Source: Myxococcales bacterium (lineage in GTDB: Bacteria > Myxococcota_A > SURF-8). Taken from it: a stretch of DNA of 35,721 nt. The stretch spans positions 1-35,721 of the forward strand of contig QZKR01000018.1 of assembly GCA_003598065.1 (NCBI GenBank), read 5' to 3'. The notes below the pieces were generated by a model that worked only from the letters and a program-made list of their open reading frames with translations, was not told the DNA's origin and ran no database searches. Positions 8,346 through 16,954 of this stretch are shown here, piece after piece. A program made the translations under genes and the position numbers. Numbering within the stretch: the stretch's first letter is position 1; every line of letters begins with the position of its first letter.

Positions 8346-9026
8346 CATCTGATTTTGGAATGGCGATTCGTCCGCCCGGTTCAGCCGTCCGTCGCCGATA
8401 ATCCACGCCTCCTGAGCCAAACGCCCCACGTCTTCCCGGTCATGGCTGACGAGAACGACCTGAATTTCGTGTTTGCGGCACCATGCGACGAGATTGGACG
8501 CCACGTCACGCCGCAGGGGCGCGTCCAGGGCGGAAAACGGCTCGTCCAAGAGCAGCAATTGCGGCGAGGAAAGCAGAGCCCGGCCCAGGGCGACCCGCTG
8601 GCGCTCTCCACCGGATAGATTGCGCGGCGCGCGATCCAGAAGATGGTCCACCTGCAGCCAGCGGGCGATTTCCGCGCAGCGGTCGGCATCGGGGGCCGCC
8701 GGGGTGGTTTTCGCTCCGTATCTCAAGTTTTCGCCGACGTCGAGATGGGGGAACAGGCAGGCTTCTTGCGGCGCCCAGCCGATGGCTCTCAGCCAGGGCG
8801 GCCGCTGCACGCCCCGCTCGGGGTCTTGCCACGTCCGGCCGCGAAACCGCACGAGCGCCGGGACGCTAGGCAGCAGTCCGGCGATCAGCCGCAGCAAGGT
8901 GGTTTTGCCGGACCCGGACGGACCCATCACGGCGCTGACGACGGCGGCCGTCGTCCATTCTATGTCCAAGCGCGACGGTCCCAGAGGGACCGACGCCCTC
9001 ACTTCAAGACCATCGATGAGCGGCAT
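8343..9026 (-). CDS. modC: Molybdate-type ABC transporter ATPase (short ModC)
   Basis: Energises import of molybdate or a similar oxyanion at the inner membrane. It has 227 residues: Walker A GPSGSGKTT at 35-43, Q-loop APQE near 85, signature LSGGE at 137-141, Walker B LLLLDEP at 157-163 and H-loop His195. E. coli ModC has about 350 residues with a C-terminal MOP/TOBE oxyanion-binding domain. Here the protein ends right after the nucleotide-binding domain, so that regulatory domain is absent. The TAG stop lies in the end of the RAYT element, and the remnant copy near 5.9 kb has a slightly longer tail, so the last codons may have been trimmed by insertion. The start overlaps modB by 23 bp, indicating translational coupling. 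Confidence 0.88.
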   Translation of the reverse strand: MPLIDGLEVRASVPLGPSRLDIEWTTAAVVSAVMGPSGSGKTTLLRLIAGLLPSVPALVRFRGRTWQDPERGVQRPPWLRAIGWAPQEACLFPHLDVGENLRYGAKTTPAAPDADRCAEIARWLQVDHLLDRAPRNLSGGERQRVALGRALLSSPQLLLLDEPFSALDAPLRRDVASNLVAWCRKHEIQVVLVSHDREDVGRLAQEAWIIGDGRLNRADESPFQNQM

Positions 9027-9711
9027 CGGGCAAATCCAATCGGCGGCGCTGATAGCGGTTGAGCCGTTCGTAACCGAAAAGGGCCGCCAGGGACAATCCC
9101 AGGCTGGCCAGAATCAATACGTTCGTCGCCGCCTCGCCTTCCGGAACTTCCAAGAGCGTGTAAACGGCCAGCGAGATCGTGCGCGTTTTACCTTCCATGT
9201 TTCCCGCCAGCACGGCGGTGGCCCCGAATTCGCCCAAGGCCCGCATGAAGCAAAGGACGGCTCCTCCCACCAGCCCCGGCGCGGCGAGAGGCAGTGTCAC
9301 GCGTCGGAACGTGCGCCAGGGGGTGTGGCCTAGTGTGGCGGAAACGTTTTCGTAAATCGGATCGATGGAATCGAAGACAGCCCGCGCCGCCATAACGTAA
9401 AGCGGAAGCCCCATGATCAGGCCGGCGACGACGCAGCCCAGAAACCCGAAAGGCACGAAGATGCCGACCTCGGCCAGCCCCCGGCCTAAAAAGCCGTTTT
9501 TTCCGAACCACGACAAGAGAATCAGGCCGGTCACTACCGGCGGCAGAACCAGCGGCGCTTGGAGCAAGGTGCCCAGAAAACTCTTACCCGGAAAGGACTT
9601 GCGCGACAGCAGCCATCCCAGGGCGATCGCGACGGGCGTGGCCACAGCGACGCAGATCACGCCCACTTGAAGAGAAAGCCAGATGGCCGAAATCGGGTTG
9701 ACCCCTTGCAC
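9004..9711 (-). CDS. modB: Molybdate-type ABC transporter permease
   Basis: Inner-membrane channel of the importer, 235 residues with about five hydrophobic segments. The stretch LLQAPLVLPPVVTGLILL and the cytoplasmic EAA-type loop (ENVSATLGHTPWRTFRRVTLPLAAPGL, about 120-146) are typical of ModB. So is the downstream MRALGEFGATAVLAGN. The start is GTG at 9711, with AAGGA about 10 bases upstream. It follows modA by 30 bp and overlaps modC, giving the canonical modABC order. Confidence 0.93.
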   Translation of the reverse strand: MQGVNPISAIWLSLQVGVICVAVATPVAIALGWLLSRKSFPGKSFLGTLLQAPLVLPPVVTGLILLSWFGKNGFLGRGLAEVGIFVPFGFLGCVVAGLIMGLPLYVMAARAVFDSIDPIYENVSATLGHTPWRTFRRVTLPLAAPGLVGGAVLCFMRALGEFGATAVLAGNMEGKTRTISLAVYTLLEVPEGEAATNVLILASLGLSLAALFGYERLNRYQRRRLDLPDAAHRWS

Positions 9712-9741
9712 CGCCCCTAATCCTTTTCTACGTGTTTCGGC

Positions 9742-10563
9742 TCAAGGCGTTTTCGTCGCCGGGAGCATGATGAAGCCTGCCGTTTCGAATCGCAGACGGG
9801 CCTGGGGCGAGCGGCAGAACTCCAGGAAACCGCGGGCCGTCTCGGGGCTTCGGGAAGATCGGACGACGGCGGCAGGGTAGATAATGGGCGGGTGACTGCC
9901 TTGCGGAAAGGCGAAAACGACCCGCACCTTGGGCTGCGCCGCCGCGTCCGTTCGATAGACGATTCCCGCTTCGGCCTCGTCACGGGCGACATACTCCAAC
10001 GCCAGCCGAACCGAATTGCCGTTCACGACGCGATCTTTAATAAACTCCAGGAGCTTGAAGTGCGCCAGCGCCGCCCGGGCGTATTTGCCGGCCGGCACGG
10101 TCTCTCCGGCCAGGGCCAGATGCTTTACCTCCGTTTTCGCCAGATCGGAGGGCGTTTTGATGTCGAGCGCAAGGTTCGCGGGCGCGATGGCCACCAGTTC
10201 GTTGCCCAAAAGATCGACGCGCGTTGCGGAAACGACGATGCCTTTCCCATCCAGGTAGTCCATCCACTCCCGATCGGCGGAATAGAACAAATCGGCGGGC
10301 GCGCCTTGCTCAATCTGTTTGGCCAGCCGGGAACTGGCGTCGAAGCTGAATGTCACTTTATGGCCGGTTCTGGCCTGCCAGTCCGCGGCGACCAGCGGCA
10401 GCACGTCGGTAAGGCTCGCCGCCGCAAAGATCGTGATGTCCTGGCCTTGCTCCGTTTCCTGAGCGTGCGCCGCATTGACAGGAAAGCCGACCGCGACGAG
10501 CAAAATCATCGCCAGGACCGTTTTCGCTTTGGGGAGTTGGAATCGGTCCCGATAGCGAAACAT
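9742..10563 (-). CDS. modA: Molybdate-binding periplasmic protein
   Basis: Periplasmic receptor that captures the oxyanion and delivers it to ModBC, 273 residues. The ATG at 10563 has GGAGG 5 bases upstream. The N-terminus is a Sec signal peptide (basic FRYRDRFQLPKAK, then a hydrophobic core) with likely cleavage after AAHA at about 34. Family motifs are all present: FAAASLTDVLP, SFDASSRLAKQIEQGAPADLF, ALAGETVPAGKYA, NSVRLALEYV, AGIVYRTDA and ETAGFIMLP. The serine in DASS and the Ser-Ala-Asp region are the usual ligand contacts. Molybdate versus tungstate or sulfate preference cannot be told from sequence alone. A TTG 54 bases upstream is in frame but less likely. Confidence 0.95.
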   Translation of the reverse strand: MFRYRDRFQLPKAKTVLAMILLVAVGFPVNAAHAQETEQGQDITIFAAASLTDVLPLVAADWQARTGHKVTFSFDASSRLAKQIEQGAPADLFYSADREWMDYLDGKGIVVSATRVDLLGNELVAIAPANLALDIKTPSDLAKTEVKHLALAGETVPAGKYARAALAHFKLLEFIKDRVVNGNSVRLALEYVARDEAEAGIVYRTDAAAQPKVRVVFAFPQGSHPPIIYPAAVVRSSRSPETARGFLEFCRSPQARLRFETAGFIMLPATKTP

Positions 10564-10652
10564 TCTGACCTCCACCGATCGCCGCCTTATGACAGCCTGT
10601 AATTGTCGCCAGGGCAAGGCTTATTGGCAAATCTGAGGCAAAAGCGCTCCCT

Positions 10653-10680
10653 ATCATAGCCCCAAACTTGAAAACGTCCA
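10653..10680 (-). promoter_or_regulatory. Candidate promoter for modABC
   Basis: On the minus strand: TGGACG (10680-10675), 16-bp spacer, TATGAT (10658-10653), with a start expected near 10646 and an 83-base leader. The -10 is 5/6 and the -35 is 4/6. I saw no ModE-type palindrome. Confidence 0.45.
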
Positions 10681-10722
10681 GGATGCCTGCAAAAGAACCG
10701 GAAACACCTTGAATCAATGGAT

Positions 10723-10752
10723 TTGACTTGTCCTTCCCGTCTGCGCTAAGTT
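10723..10752 (+). promoter_or_regulatory. Candidate promoter for the DUF1571 gene
   Basis: TTGACT (10723-10728), 18-bp spacer, TAAGTT (10747-10752), ahead of AAAGGAG and the ATG at 10810. The -10 matches only at the three most conserved positions. Confidence 0.4.
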
Positions 10753-10809
10753 CTTTCCTCGCAGAAGCTGCATCAACGCCGACCCATCTCAGTGAAAGGA
10801 GCCGTGGAG

Positions 10810-11625
10810 ATGAAGTACGCCGCGTCGGTTCTTCTTCCCGTTCTGTCCATTGTTCTGCTGCTCGCCGGTTTGCTTTACGCTCAGGATGCGCCGCCACCCG
10901 CCCAGCCTCCCGCCGGCGATGCCGCCGCGCAACCCGCGCCGCCGGCCGACGATCCGATGGCCAAGGCGCAGCGTCTCGTCGGTGAAATGCAGGCCGCCGT
11001 CGGACGGGTGAGCGACTTCACCGCAAACTTCTATAAGAAGGAATACAAGAAAGGCCAATTGCCGCAGGAAATCGCCTTCATGAAATGGCGCAACAAGCCG
11101 CGCACGGTGTACATGAAATGGATCGGGGTGGAAAAGAAAAACCAGGAAATCATCTGGGGCGAAGGCAAGAACGACGGCAAGATCCATGCCCATAAAGGCT
11201 CTTTCCCCGACCTCACCGTCAATCTGGGGACCAACGACTGGATGGCCATGAAGGACAACCGCCATCCGATCACTGATTCCGGTTTCCCGCATACGGTGGG
11301 GCTGATCGCCAAGGACATGAAACTGGCCCAGCAGCATCCCGATTGGAAGGTGTCGGTGAAGGATCTCGGCACGATGAAAGTGTACGGCGCGGCGAGCGCC
11401 TGCTACGAGGCGGAAACCGACAAAGCCGCCCATCCCGAGTTTTACGGCTACAAGGCGCTCATCTGCATGCACAACGCGCTGAAGCTGCCCACCAAGGTGC
11501 AGATCTGGGATAAGGAGGACGGCAAGGTCCGCCTCGTCGAGGACTACGGCTACGAAAACATCAAGGTGAACGTCGGGCTTTCGGAGAAGGATTTCGACCC
11601 GGAAAACAAGGAGTACAATTTCTGA
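10810..11625 (+). CDS. Exported DUF1571 family protein
   Basis: The protein has 271 residues. The ATG at 10810 has AAAGGAG 8 bases upstream; a GTG six codons earlier is possible. A signal peptide (1 to about 24, ending LLYA before QDAPPP) is followed by a Pro/Ala-rich linker (25-48) and then a single domain. That domain matches the DUF1571 pattern: FTANFYKKEYKKGQLPQEI, RTVYMKWIG, EIIWGEGKNDGKIHAH, WMAMKDNRHPITDSGF, and the C-terminal VRLVEDYGYENIKVNVGL. The fold is probably a LolA/outer-membrane-lipoprotein-sorting-like beta barrel, as suggested for the family, but its substrate is unknown. It is alone or cotranscribed with the sensor gene 52 bp downstream. Confidence 0.85.
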   Translation: MKYAASVLLPVLSIVLLLAGLLYAQDAPPPAQPPAGDAAAQPAPPADDPMAKAQRLVGEMQAAVGRVSDFTANFYKKEYKKGQLPQEIAFMKWRNKPRTVYMKWIGVEKKNQEIIWGEGKNDGKIHAHKGSFPDLTVNLGTNDWMAMKDNRHPITDSGFPHTVGLIAKDMKLAQQHPDWKVSVKDLGTMKVYGAASACYEAETDKAAHPEFYGYKALICMHNALKLPTKVQIWDKEDGKVRLVEDYGYENIKVNVGLSEKDFDPENKEYNF

Positions 11626-11677
11626 AAAGGGGCTTTGCCTCTTGGGCTCCTAGTTTCGCCGTTTTTCGAGAAAACCG

Positions 11678-12949
11678 GTGTCCCAGGCCGATTCAAAAAC
11701 GCACCCCCCGACCTTTTCCCGCCGTCTCGGACGGGCGAGAAGAACATTCCTGCTGCTCGTGGCGGGAACGCTCGTCATGCTCGCGCTGGTGTTCGCCGGG
11801 CTTTACCTCCACGAGATAAACCAGACCCGCGGCTTCCTGGAGGACAAAACCAGGGCCTACGTCGAGACCTTGCAGCGGCTCGACAACTATCAGGTGGAGC
11901 AGTGCGCGCGCATGCTGGAGGAAAACGGTTCCCTGCCGCTCGGCACGCGGCCCGACGGCAGGCCGATGTCACCCGCCGACTGCACGGTTCCGCCGCACGG
12001 TCTGATCGCCGAGTTTTCGCAGGTTTCGCAGGTGCAGACGGGGATGCAGGTGCGCCTGTTGTCCACCGACCCGGCGCGCCAGAAGACGGCCACGCCTTTC
12101 GAGACAGAGGCGCTGGCGATGCTTGCCGCGGGCGAGCCGCGCGTCCTTCAGTGGGAGCCCGCCTCCGACGGCGAGATTCTGCGGGCGCTCTATCCTCTGC
12201 CGTGGGGGCCAAGCTGCGCGAAGTGTCACGGCGCCGATCGGATGAGCGGAACCGACCCGGCCGGCGTGCTGTCCGTCACCGCCCCGATGTCGCAGGCCGA
12301 TCGGGCGCGCGAGGAAAGCTTCCGCTTCGCCGGCGTCCTCTCGGCGCTGCTGGCGCTTTTGTTTTTCGGGATGATCTACATATTCGGCTGGCGGCTGACG
12401 CGGGAGCACCTGCTTCTTCAGGATACGATGCAACGGCACATGCGGCACGATCTGGTCACCGGCATGCTCAACCGCCCCGCCGTTTTCGAGCTGTTGGACA
12501 CGGAGGTTCTGCGCGCCAAACGCACCGACGCGCCGGTCGCCGTGGCGCTCGTGGACATCGATCATTTCCAGGAAATCAACGACCGTTACGGCCGGCTGGT
12601 CGGCGACGCCGTCATCCGGCACGTCGCCACCTATCTGAAGCGCCGCCTGCGCGCCTATGACCTGATCGGCCGCACGGCAGGCGAGGAATTCCTGATCGTC
12701 TTCCCCAACACCACGGTCAAGGACGCCGCCGAGGTCGCCGAACGGCTGCGCGCCGAGCTTGCGGCCGATCCGGTGGTGCATCAGAACGTCGCCGCCCCGG
12801 TGACGGTGAGCATCGGCGTCGCCGAACTGCGCAAGGCGGAGGAGTCGCCCGATTCGCTGTTCACGCGCGTCTCCGGCGCGCTTTACAACGCCAAGGCCAA
12901 CGGCCGCAACCGCGTCGAAATCGACGACCTGTTCCAACGGAGAAAATAA
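11678..12949 (+). CDS. Membrane sensor with c-type-heme DUF3365 domain and GGDEF domain
   Basis: A diguanylate cyclase-type sensor of 423 residues. It has TM1 (about 24-44), a periplasmic DUF3365 (Tll0287-like) domain (about 45-215) with a c-type heme site CAKCH at 180-184, TM2 (about 216-236) and a cytoplasmic GGDEF domain (about 255-415). The domain has LVDIDHFQEINDRYG and GDAVIRHVA. The signature is AGEEF (334-338) rather than GGDEF or GGEEF. The product-inhibition site RAYD (325-328) lies exactly five residues upstream. Most conserved positions remain, so activity is plausible but not certain. The start is a GTG at 11678 with a weak site; no ATG lies before TM1. It probably reads redox state or a small gas ligand and sets cyclic-di-GMP level. 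Confidence 0.9.
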   Translation: MSQADSKTHPPTFSRRLGRARRTFLLLVAGTLVMLALVFAGLYLHEINQTRGFLEDKTRAYVETLQRLDNYQVEQCARMLEENGSLPLGTRPDGRPMSPADCTVPPHGLIAEFSQVSQVQTGMQVRLLSTDPARQKTATPFETEALAMLAAGEPRVLQWEPASDGEILRALYPLPWGPSCAKCHGADRMSGTDPAGVLSVTAPMSQADRAREESFRFAGVLSALLALLFFGMIYIFGWRLTREHLLLQDTMQRHMRHDLVTGMLNRPAVFELLDTEVLRAKRTDAPVAVALVDIDHFQEINDRYGRLVGDAVIRHVATYLKRRLRAYDLIGRTAGEEFLIVFPNTTVKDAAEVAERLRAELAADPVVHQNVAAPVTVSIGVAELRKAEESPDSLFTRVSGALYNAKANGRNRVEIDDLFQRRK

Positions 12950-12972
12950 CGGGCGGCTGAAAACCAGTCGGC

Positions 12973-13287
12973 CTATTCTTCTTTTTGAGGCTGCTCGTCC
13001 GTCGGAGGGGAGTTGAGTTCGTCGGCGCAAAGCACTTCGACGCTGATCAGATGCATGTTGCCGCAATTGTGGCAGATCAGCACGGCGCAAGGAAACTGCT
13101 TGGACTGCTTGGGCGTCAACGGATGGGCGAGCTTCATCCCGTAGATTTCCGGCTGCAACTCCCAGCTTCCCGACCCGCACAGCGCACAGCACTGCACCCG
13201 ATCCTGCAGCCGCTTCTGCACCTCGATGATCGAGAGCTTCTGAAACACCTTCCGCTCCGCTCGACTCGCTTCGTGACGCATCGCCAT
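12973..13287 (-). CDS. Small zinc-ribbon protein of unknown function
   Basis: The protein has 104 residues from the ATG at 13287 (AAAAGG 7 bases upstream); further in-frame starts extend to 13458 but lack a site. Two cysteine pairs, C34-x2-C37 (CCALCGS) and C72-x2-C75 (CHNCGN), are about 35 residues apart as in a zinc ribbon. They are separated by WELQPEIYGM and a hydrophobic strand FPCAVLI. The N-terminus is helical and basic; the C-terminal tail is acidic and Gln-rich. It resembles widespread small zinc-ribbon proteins of unknown role. It converges on the GGDEF gene (23 bp apart) and diverges from murA. Confidence 0.75.
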   Translation of the reverse strand: MAMRHEASRAERKVFQKLSIIEVQKRLQDRVQCCALCGSGSWELQPEIYGMKLAHPLTPKQSKQFPCAVLICHNCGNMHLISVEVLCADELNSPPTDEQPQKEE

Positions 13288-13483
13288 CCTGTTGCCTTTT
13301 CCGAAAAATGATGCCATAGAAGTAGCAAGCCCGCGCGGCCGACGCAATGTTTTTCTCGTTTTTAGCCGCGCGAACCGCCAAAACCCGCCGACGCGCATTC
13401 TTATAGAATATCGGTCGTTTGCGGCGGATATTGAGTGGAAACTCGAACCTAGAAACAAGCCTCGTTGGGACTAGGACGATCGC

Positions 13484-14743
13484 ATGGACAAGTTCATCAT
13501 TCATGGCGGCGCGGCGCTCGCCGGCACGGTCCGGGTCTCCGGTTCGAAAAACGCCGCCCTGCCGATCCTGATGGCCTCGATCCTCAACGGCTCGACAAGC
13601 GTCATCAAAAACGCCCCGGACGTGTGGGACGTGGACACCACCCTGCGCCTGCTGCGCCAGCTCGGCGCGCAAGCCGAGCGCGGCGAAGACGGCGCGATCC
13701 GCATCGACACCGAGGAACTCAACCATCTCGAAGCGCCCTACGATCTCGTGAAAACGATGCGCGCCTCCGTGCTCACGCTCGGACCGCTTCTGGCCCGCTT
13801 CAACCAGGCCAAGGTATCGCTGCCCGGCGGCTGCGCGATCGGCGCGCGGCCCGTGGACCAGCACTTGAAGGGCATGAGCGAACTGGGCGCGGAAATCGTC
13901 CTCGCCCATGGCTACATCAAGGCCCGCGCGCCGCGGCGCCTGCGCGGCGCGAGGATCGTCTTCGATACGCCCACCGTCGGCGGCACGGAAAACGTGCTGA
14001 TGGCCGCCGTTCTGGCGCGCGGCATTACGGTGCTGCAGAACTGCGCCCGCGAACCGGAGGTCTGCGACCTCGCCAACGCGCTCAACGCCATGGGCGCGAA
14101 AATTTCCGGCATCGGCACGACCGACCTGATCATCGAGGGCGTGGACGAGTTGAAGCCGCTCGACTGGTCGATCATCCCCGACCGCATCGAGGCCGGAACG
14201 CTGATCGCCGCCGCCGCGGTCACCGGCGGCGACGTGACGCTCGAAGACTGCCGGCCGGAGATGCTGACGGCGATGGTGAAAAAAGTCTCGGAAATGGGCG
14301 TGCTCATCGAGGAGACGCCGAAAGGGGTGCGCGTCCGCCGCCCCGGCGCGCTCAAGGCCAACTCGCTGACGACGGGCCCCTACCCCGGCTTCCCCACCGA
14401 CATGCAGGCGCAACTGATGGCCCTGATGACCGTCGCCGAGGGACAGAGCACGGCGACGGAGACGATTTTCGAAAACCGCTTCATGCACGTCGGCGAGCTG
14501 CAACGTATGGGCGCCGACATCCGGCTGGAGGGCAAGACGGCCGTCGTGCGCGGCGTGCCGAAGCTGCAAGGCGCAAGCGTCATGGCCACCGACCTGCGCG
14601 CCTCGGCCTGCCTCGTGCTCGCCGGCCTCGTGGCCGAGGACAGCACGGAAATTTCGCGCATTTACCACCTGGACCGAGGCTACGAGCGGCTGGAGGAAAA
14701 ACTTCGCGACCTGGGCGCGGCGGTGGAGCGGATCAAAGAATAA
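13484..14743 (+). CDS. murA: UDP-N-acetylglucosamine 1-carboxyvinyltransferase
   Basis: First committed step of peptidoglycan synthesis: transfer of enolpyruvate from PEP to UDP-GlcNAc in the cytoplasm. It has 419 residues, full length. The N-terminus contains [17 protein letters not shown] (catalytic Lys22-type). The active-site cysteine is in [16 protein letters not shown] (about 113-130), so the enzyme is of the usual fosfomycin-binding Cys type. Later motifs [26 protein letters not shown] and [15 protein letters not shown] are complete. The ATG has AGGA 7 bases upstream. There is no neighbouring cell-wall gene. Confidence 0.98.
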   Translation: MDKFIIHGGAALAGTVRVSGSKNAALPILMASILNGSTSVIKNAPDVWDVDTTLRLLRQLGAQAERGEDGAIRIDTEELNHLEAPYDLVKTMRASVLTLGPLLARFNQAKVSLPGGCAIGARPVDQHLKGMSELGAEIVLAHGYIKARAPRRLRGARIVFDTPTVGGTENVLMAAVLARGITVLQNCAREPEVCDLANALNAMGAKISGIGTTDLIIEGVDELKPLDWSIIPDRIEAGTLIAAAAVTGGDVTLEDCRPEMLTAMVKKVSEMGVLIEETPKGVRVRRPGALKANSLTTGPYPGFPTDMQAQLMALMTVAEGQSTATETIFENRFMHVGELQRMGADIRLEGKTAVVRGVPKLQGASVMATDLRASACLVLAGLVAEDSTEISRIYHLDRGYERLEEKLRDLGAAVERIKE

Positions 14744-14911
14744 ACGCCCCTGCGTCGCTTTGCGTTCGATACGTGTCAACATGTTGCTTTTTCTTTCCTT
14801 TTCGCGCCGGGTGATCTAAGGTGACCTGCGGTGAAGCTTGCCGAAACGGTTGGGTGTATGATTTTCCGGACGCGCCGTCCGGCATGGTCTTCGGGCCATA
14901 AGGAGGGGAGG

Positions 14912-16003
14912 ATGTCGCAGACGATCCGTTGGCTATTGGCGATAGCGGCCCTGGCATTCGGACTTGCGTTCGTCGGATGCAGCGGCGGCGACGGGGAAGA
15001 GAATGGCGACGCCGACCAGGGCGGAGGTCCGGTGCGCGGCGAGAAGGTGCTCGGCGACGAGGAGCGCGAGTACAAGGTCCCCCACGTTTTCTCCCTCGGC
15101 GGCGAAGACACGATCCTCTTTCGCAACGACACCGGCATTTCCGCGATGAAGCTGAACGCCATGCAACTCGTGCCGATCGACACGAAGGGGCTGACGAACC
15201 TTGCTTACGGCCCGACCCAGTACGCCGTGGACGAAAGCTACCTGGTGTGGAACATCGAGACGGCGCTGAGCTACCGCTTTCAATGGGCCCTGGCCACGAC
15301 GCAGGAAGCCAGCACCGGACCCCTGGCGCCGGGCTTCTGCATCCGCAACGATTCTTTCTCCCAGCGCGTGCTGACCGCCGTTCAACGGGGCGGCTACATG
15401 TACAACATCGCCCTCGCCAAGTTCACCGATCCGACGCAGTTGAGCCGCATCACACTGTTGGATCCCGACCAGCAATCGACGCCGGTGAGCATAAGCGCCT
15501 TCGCCTGCAAAGGCGCGGAGGGCTTCGTCGGCGCAACGGACGGACGGATGCTGCGGGTGAACCTCAACGACTCCAACCCGACGCTGGAAGTGCTTTTCCA
15601 CGATGGCGGTTTCGACCTGCTGCAGTACGACCCGCCCTATCTCGTGTGGCTGGATCAGAGCAACGACATCCGGATGTACAACCTCGAAACCGGCGACGGA
15701 CCAAAAATCGTCGCCGACGTGGACCCCAACAACCAGAGTTCGGCGCGCGTCGATGACCTGCGGCTGTTCGGTTCGGTCGTCGTCTGGAGCGACAACTCGG
15801 AGGGCAACTACAACGTCTGGGCCGTGGATCTGGCGACGCAGGGCGACGACGTGGCCAATTATCCGCAGATCACGCGCGAGACAAGCGACGAACGCTTCCC
15901 CTTCCTTTACGGCGGAAAGGTCTACTGGGAGGACCACCGCAACGACGGCCGGGCGGAGATCTGGGCCGACGAGCTTCCGCCGCTGGAAACAACCGGCGAA
16001 TAG
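14912..16003 (+). CDS. Predicted beta-propeller lipoprotein
   Basis: The protein has 363 residues. The ATG at 14912 follows AAGGAGGGGAGG, one of the strongest ribosome sites in the window. The signal peptide ends in a lipobox, FVGC, with the lipidated Cys near residue 20. A short Gly/Asp-rich spacer follows, and then repeated blade-like units. The clearest are PPYLVWLDQSNDIRMYNLET, VVVWSDNSEGNYNVWAVDL and KVYWEDHRNDGRAEIWADEL. The pattern of (V/Y)W(x)D followed by (I/V)W is that of TolB-like or WD40-like propellers. The ligand is unknown. It is followed after 16 bp by the Cys-rich lipoprotein gene, so the two are probably cotranscribed. Confidence 0.8.
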   Translation: MSQTIRWLLAIAALAFGLAFVGCSGGDGEENGDADQGGGPVRGEKVLGDEEREYKVPHVFSLGGEDTILFRNDTGISAMKLNAMQLVPIDTKGLTNLAYGPTQYAVDESYLVWNIETALSYRFQWALATTQEASTGPLAPGFCIRNDSFSQRVLTAVQRGGYMYNIALAKFTDPTQLSRITLLDPDQQSTPVSISAFACKGAEGFVGATDGRMLRVNLNDSNPTLEVLFHDGGFDLLQYDPPYLVWLDQSNDIRMYNLETGDGPKIVADVDPNNQSSARVDDLRLFGSVVVWSDNSEGNYNVWAVDLATQGDDVANYPQITRETSDERFPFLYGGKVYWEDHRNDGRAEIWADELPPLETTGE

Positions 16004-16019
16004 AAAGGCATTCGTCGTG

Positions 16020-16865
16020 ATGCGCCTTGCTCCTGCGCTGCTGCTCTGCGGCATGGTCGTCGGTCTCTCGGCCTGCACCGAGGAGAAAACCGCGCCGTCC
16101 CCGCCCGGCGGAGACATTTACTGCGGCGAAGAGAACCGCTACCGATGCCGCGACGACGCGCTAGGTCTTTGCGGCGTGGATGGCAAATGGGCCTACGAGT
16201 CCTGCGAATCGATCTGCGCCGAGCAGAATCTCGTCTCGGACGGGACCTGCGGCTACGTCCAGGAACTGGGCCACGATTTCTGCCGTTGCGAGTCGCCGTG
16301 CTGCGAGGAGGGCGAAACGCGCTGCTCCAAGGAAAGCGCCGAGGACGACGTATTGGAAACCTGCCGCGATTGCGAATGGCAGACAACCGATTGCCTCGCC
16401 TTCTGCGCCAGCGTCGGCGGCACGTCGCTGGGCTGCGGCCATGACGCCGAATCGGGCCTTGACGCCTGCCTCTGCGAAGGCGGCGCAACGCCTCTTTGTG
16501 GGCCGAATTTCGTGAAATGCCAGGGTACGTTTCTGAATATCTGTCCGGAGGGCGGTTCCTACGGGGCGATCGACTGCCGGGCGGAGTGCGAGGCGGACGG
16601 CCTGTACTTCGACGAATGCGACCTCGATCCGGCCACGCCGGAGGAAGTCTGCAAGTGCCGCGCGGACGCGGAGTCGATCCTCTGCCGCTCGGTCCAGCCC
16701 ACCTGCCGGGAGGACGAACTGGCCGTCTGCGAGAACGACCACGCGTCGCTGCTGAGTTGCGCCGACGAGTGCGCCGCGATCGGAATGGCCTACGTCGGCT
16801 GCAAGGAAGATCCCGATCGCGGCCACGACGCCTGTTTCTGCTCGCTGGAAGAAGAAGGAAACTAG
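16020..16865 (+). CDS. Lipoprotein with four tandem eight-cysteine modules
   Basis: The protein has 281 residues. The start is the ATG at 16020; a GTG one codon earlier fits the AAAGG site slightly better. The lipobox LSAC is followed by TEEK. After lipidation the protein consists of four modules of about 60 residues. Modules 1, 3 and 4 have exactly eight Cys in the order C-x6-C-x(7)-C-x(8-10)-C-x3-C-x(8-9)-C-x(9-10)-C-x-C. Module 2 has the same ladder plus extra Cys (CCEEGETRC start). Each module ends CxC (CRC, CLC, CKC, CFC). This suggests four disulfides per module in an exported protein. I do not recognise a named family. It is paired with the propeller lipoprotein. Confidence 0.82.
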   Translation: MRLAPALLLCGMVVGLSACTEEKTAPSPPGGDIYCGEENRYRCRDDALGLCGVDGKWAYESCESICAEQNLVSDGTCGYVQELGHDFCRCESPCCEEGETRCSKESAEDDVLETCRDCEWQTTDCLAFCASVGGTSLGCGHDAESGLDACLCEGGATPLCGPNFVKCQGTFLNICPEGGSYGAIDCRAECEADGLYFDECDLDPATPEEVCKCRADAESILCRSVQPTCREDELAVCENDHASLLSCADECAAIGMAYVGCKEDPDRGHDACFCSLEEEGN

Positions 16866-16954
16866 AGCCTCCCGCCCTAGCCTTGTCGCGGGCGAAATCG
16901 CTTCACCCGCCGAGGCGAATGTGATACATCTGCCGCCCGAAGGACGGAAGCGGA

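Noticed and set aside
10564..10720. Molybdenum-cofactor riboswitch or ModE site upstream of modA.
   Set aside because: I looked for a structured leader and for the ModE palindrome and saw neither in this short region.
11969..14782. A 937-codon open frame on the minus strand across the GGDEF and murA genes.
   Set aside because: It is antisense to two clear genes with intact motifs. Its protein is Arg/His/Gly-rich without any domain, as expected from a GC-rich shadow frame.
14867..14882. Perfect hairpin CCGGACG/CGTCCGG before the propeller lipoprotein gene.
   Set aside because: It has no T-run in either direction and lies inside the probable leader; there is no evidence for termination or a riboswitch.
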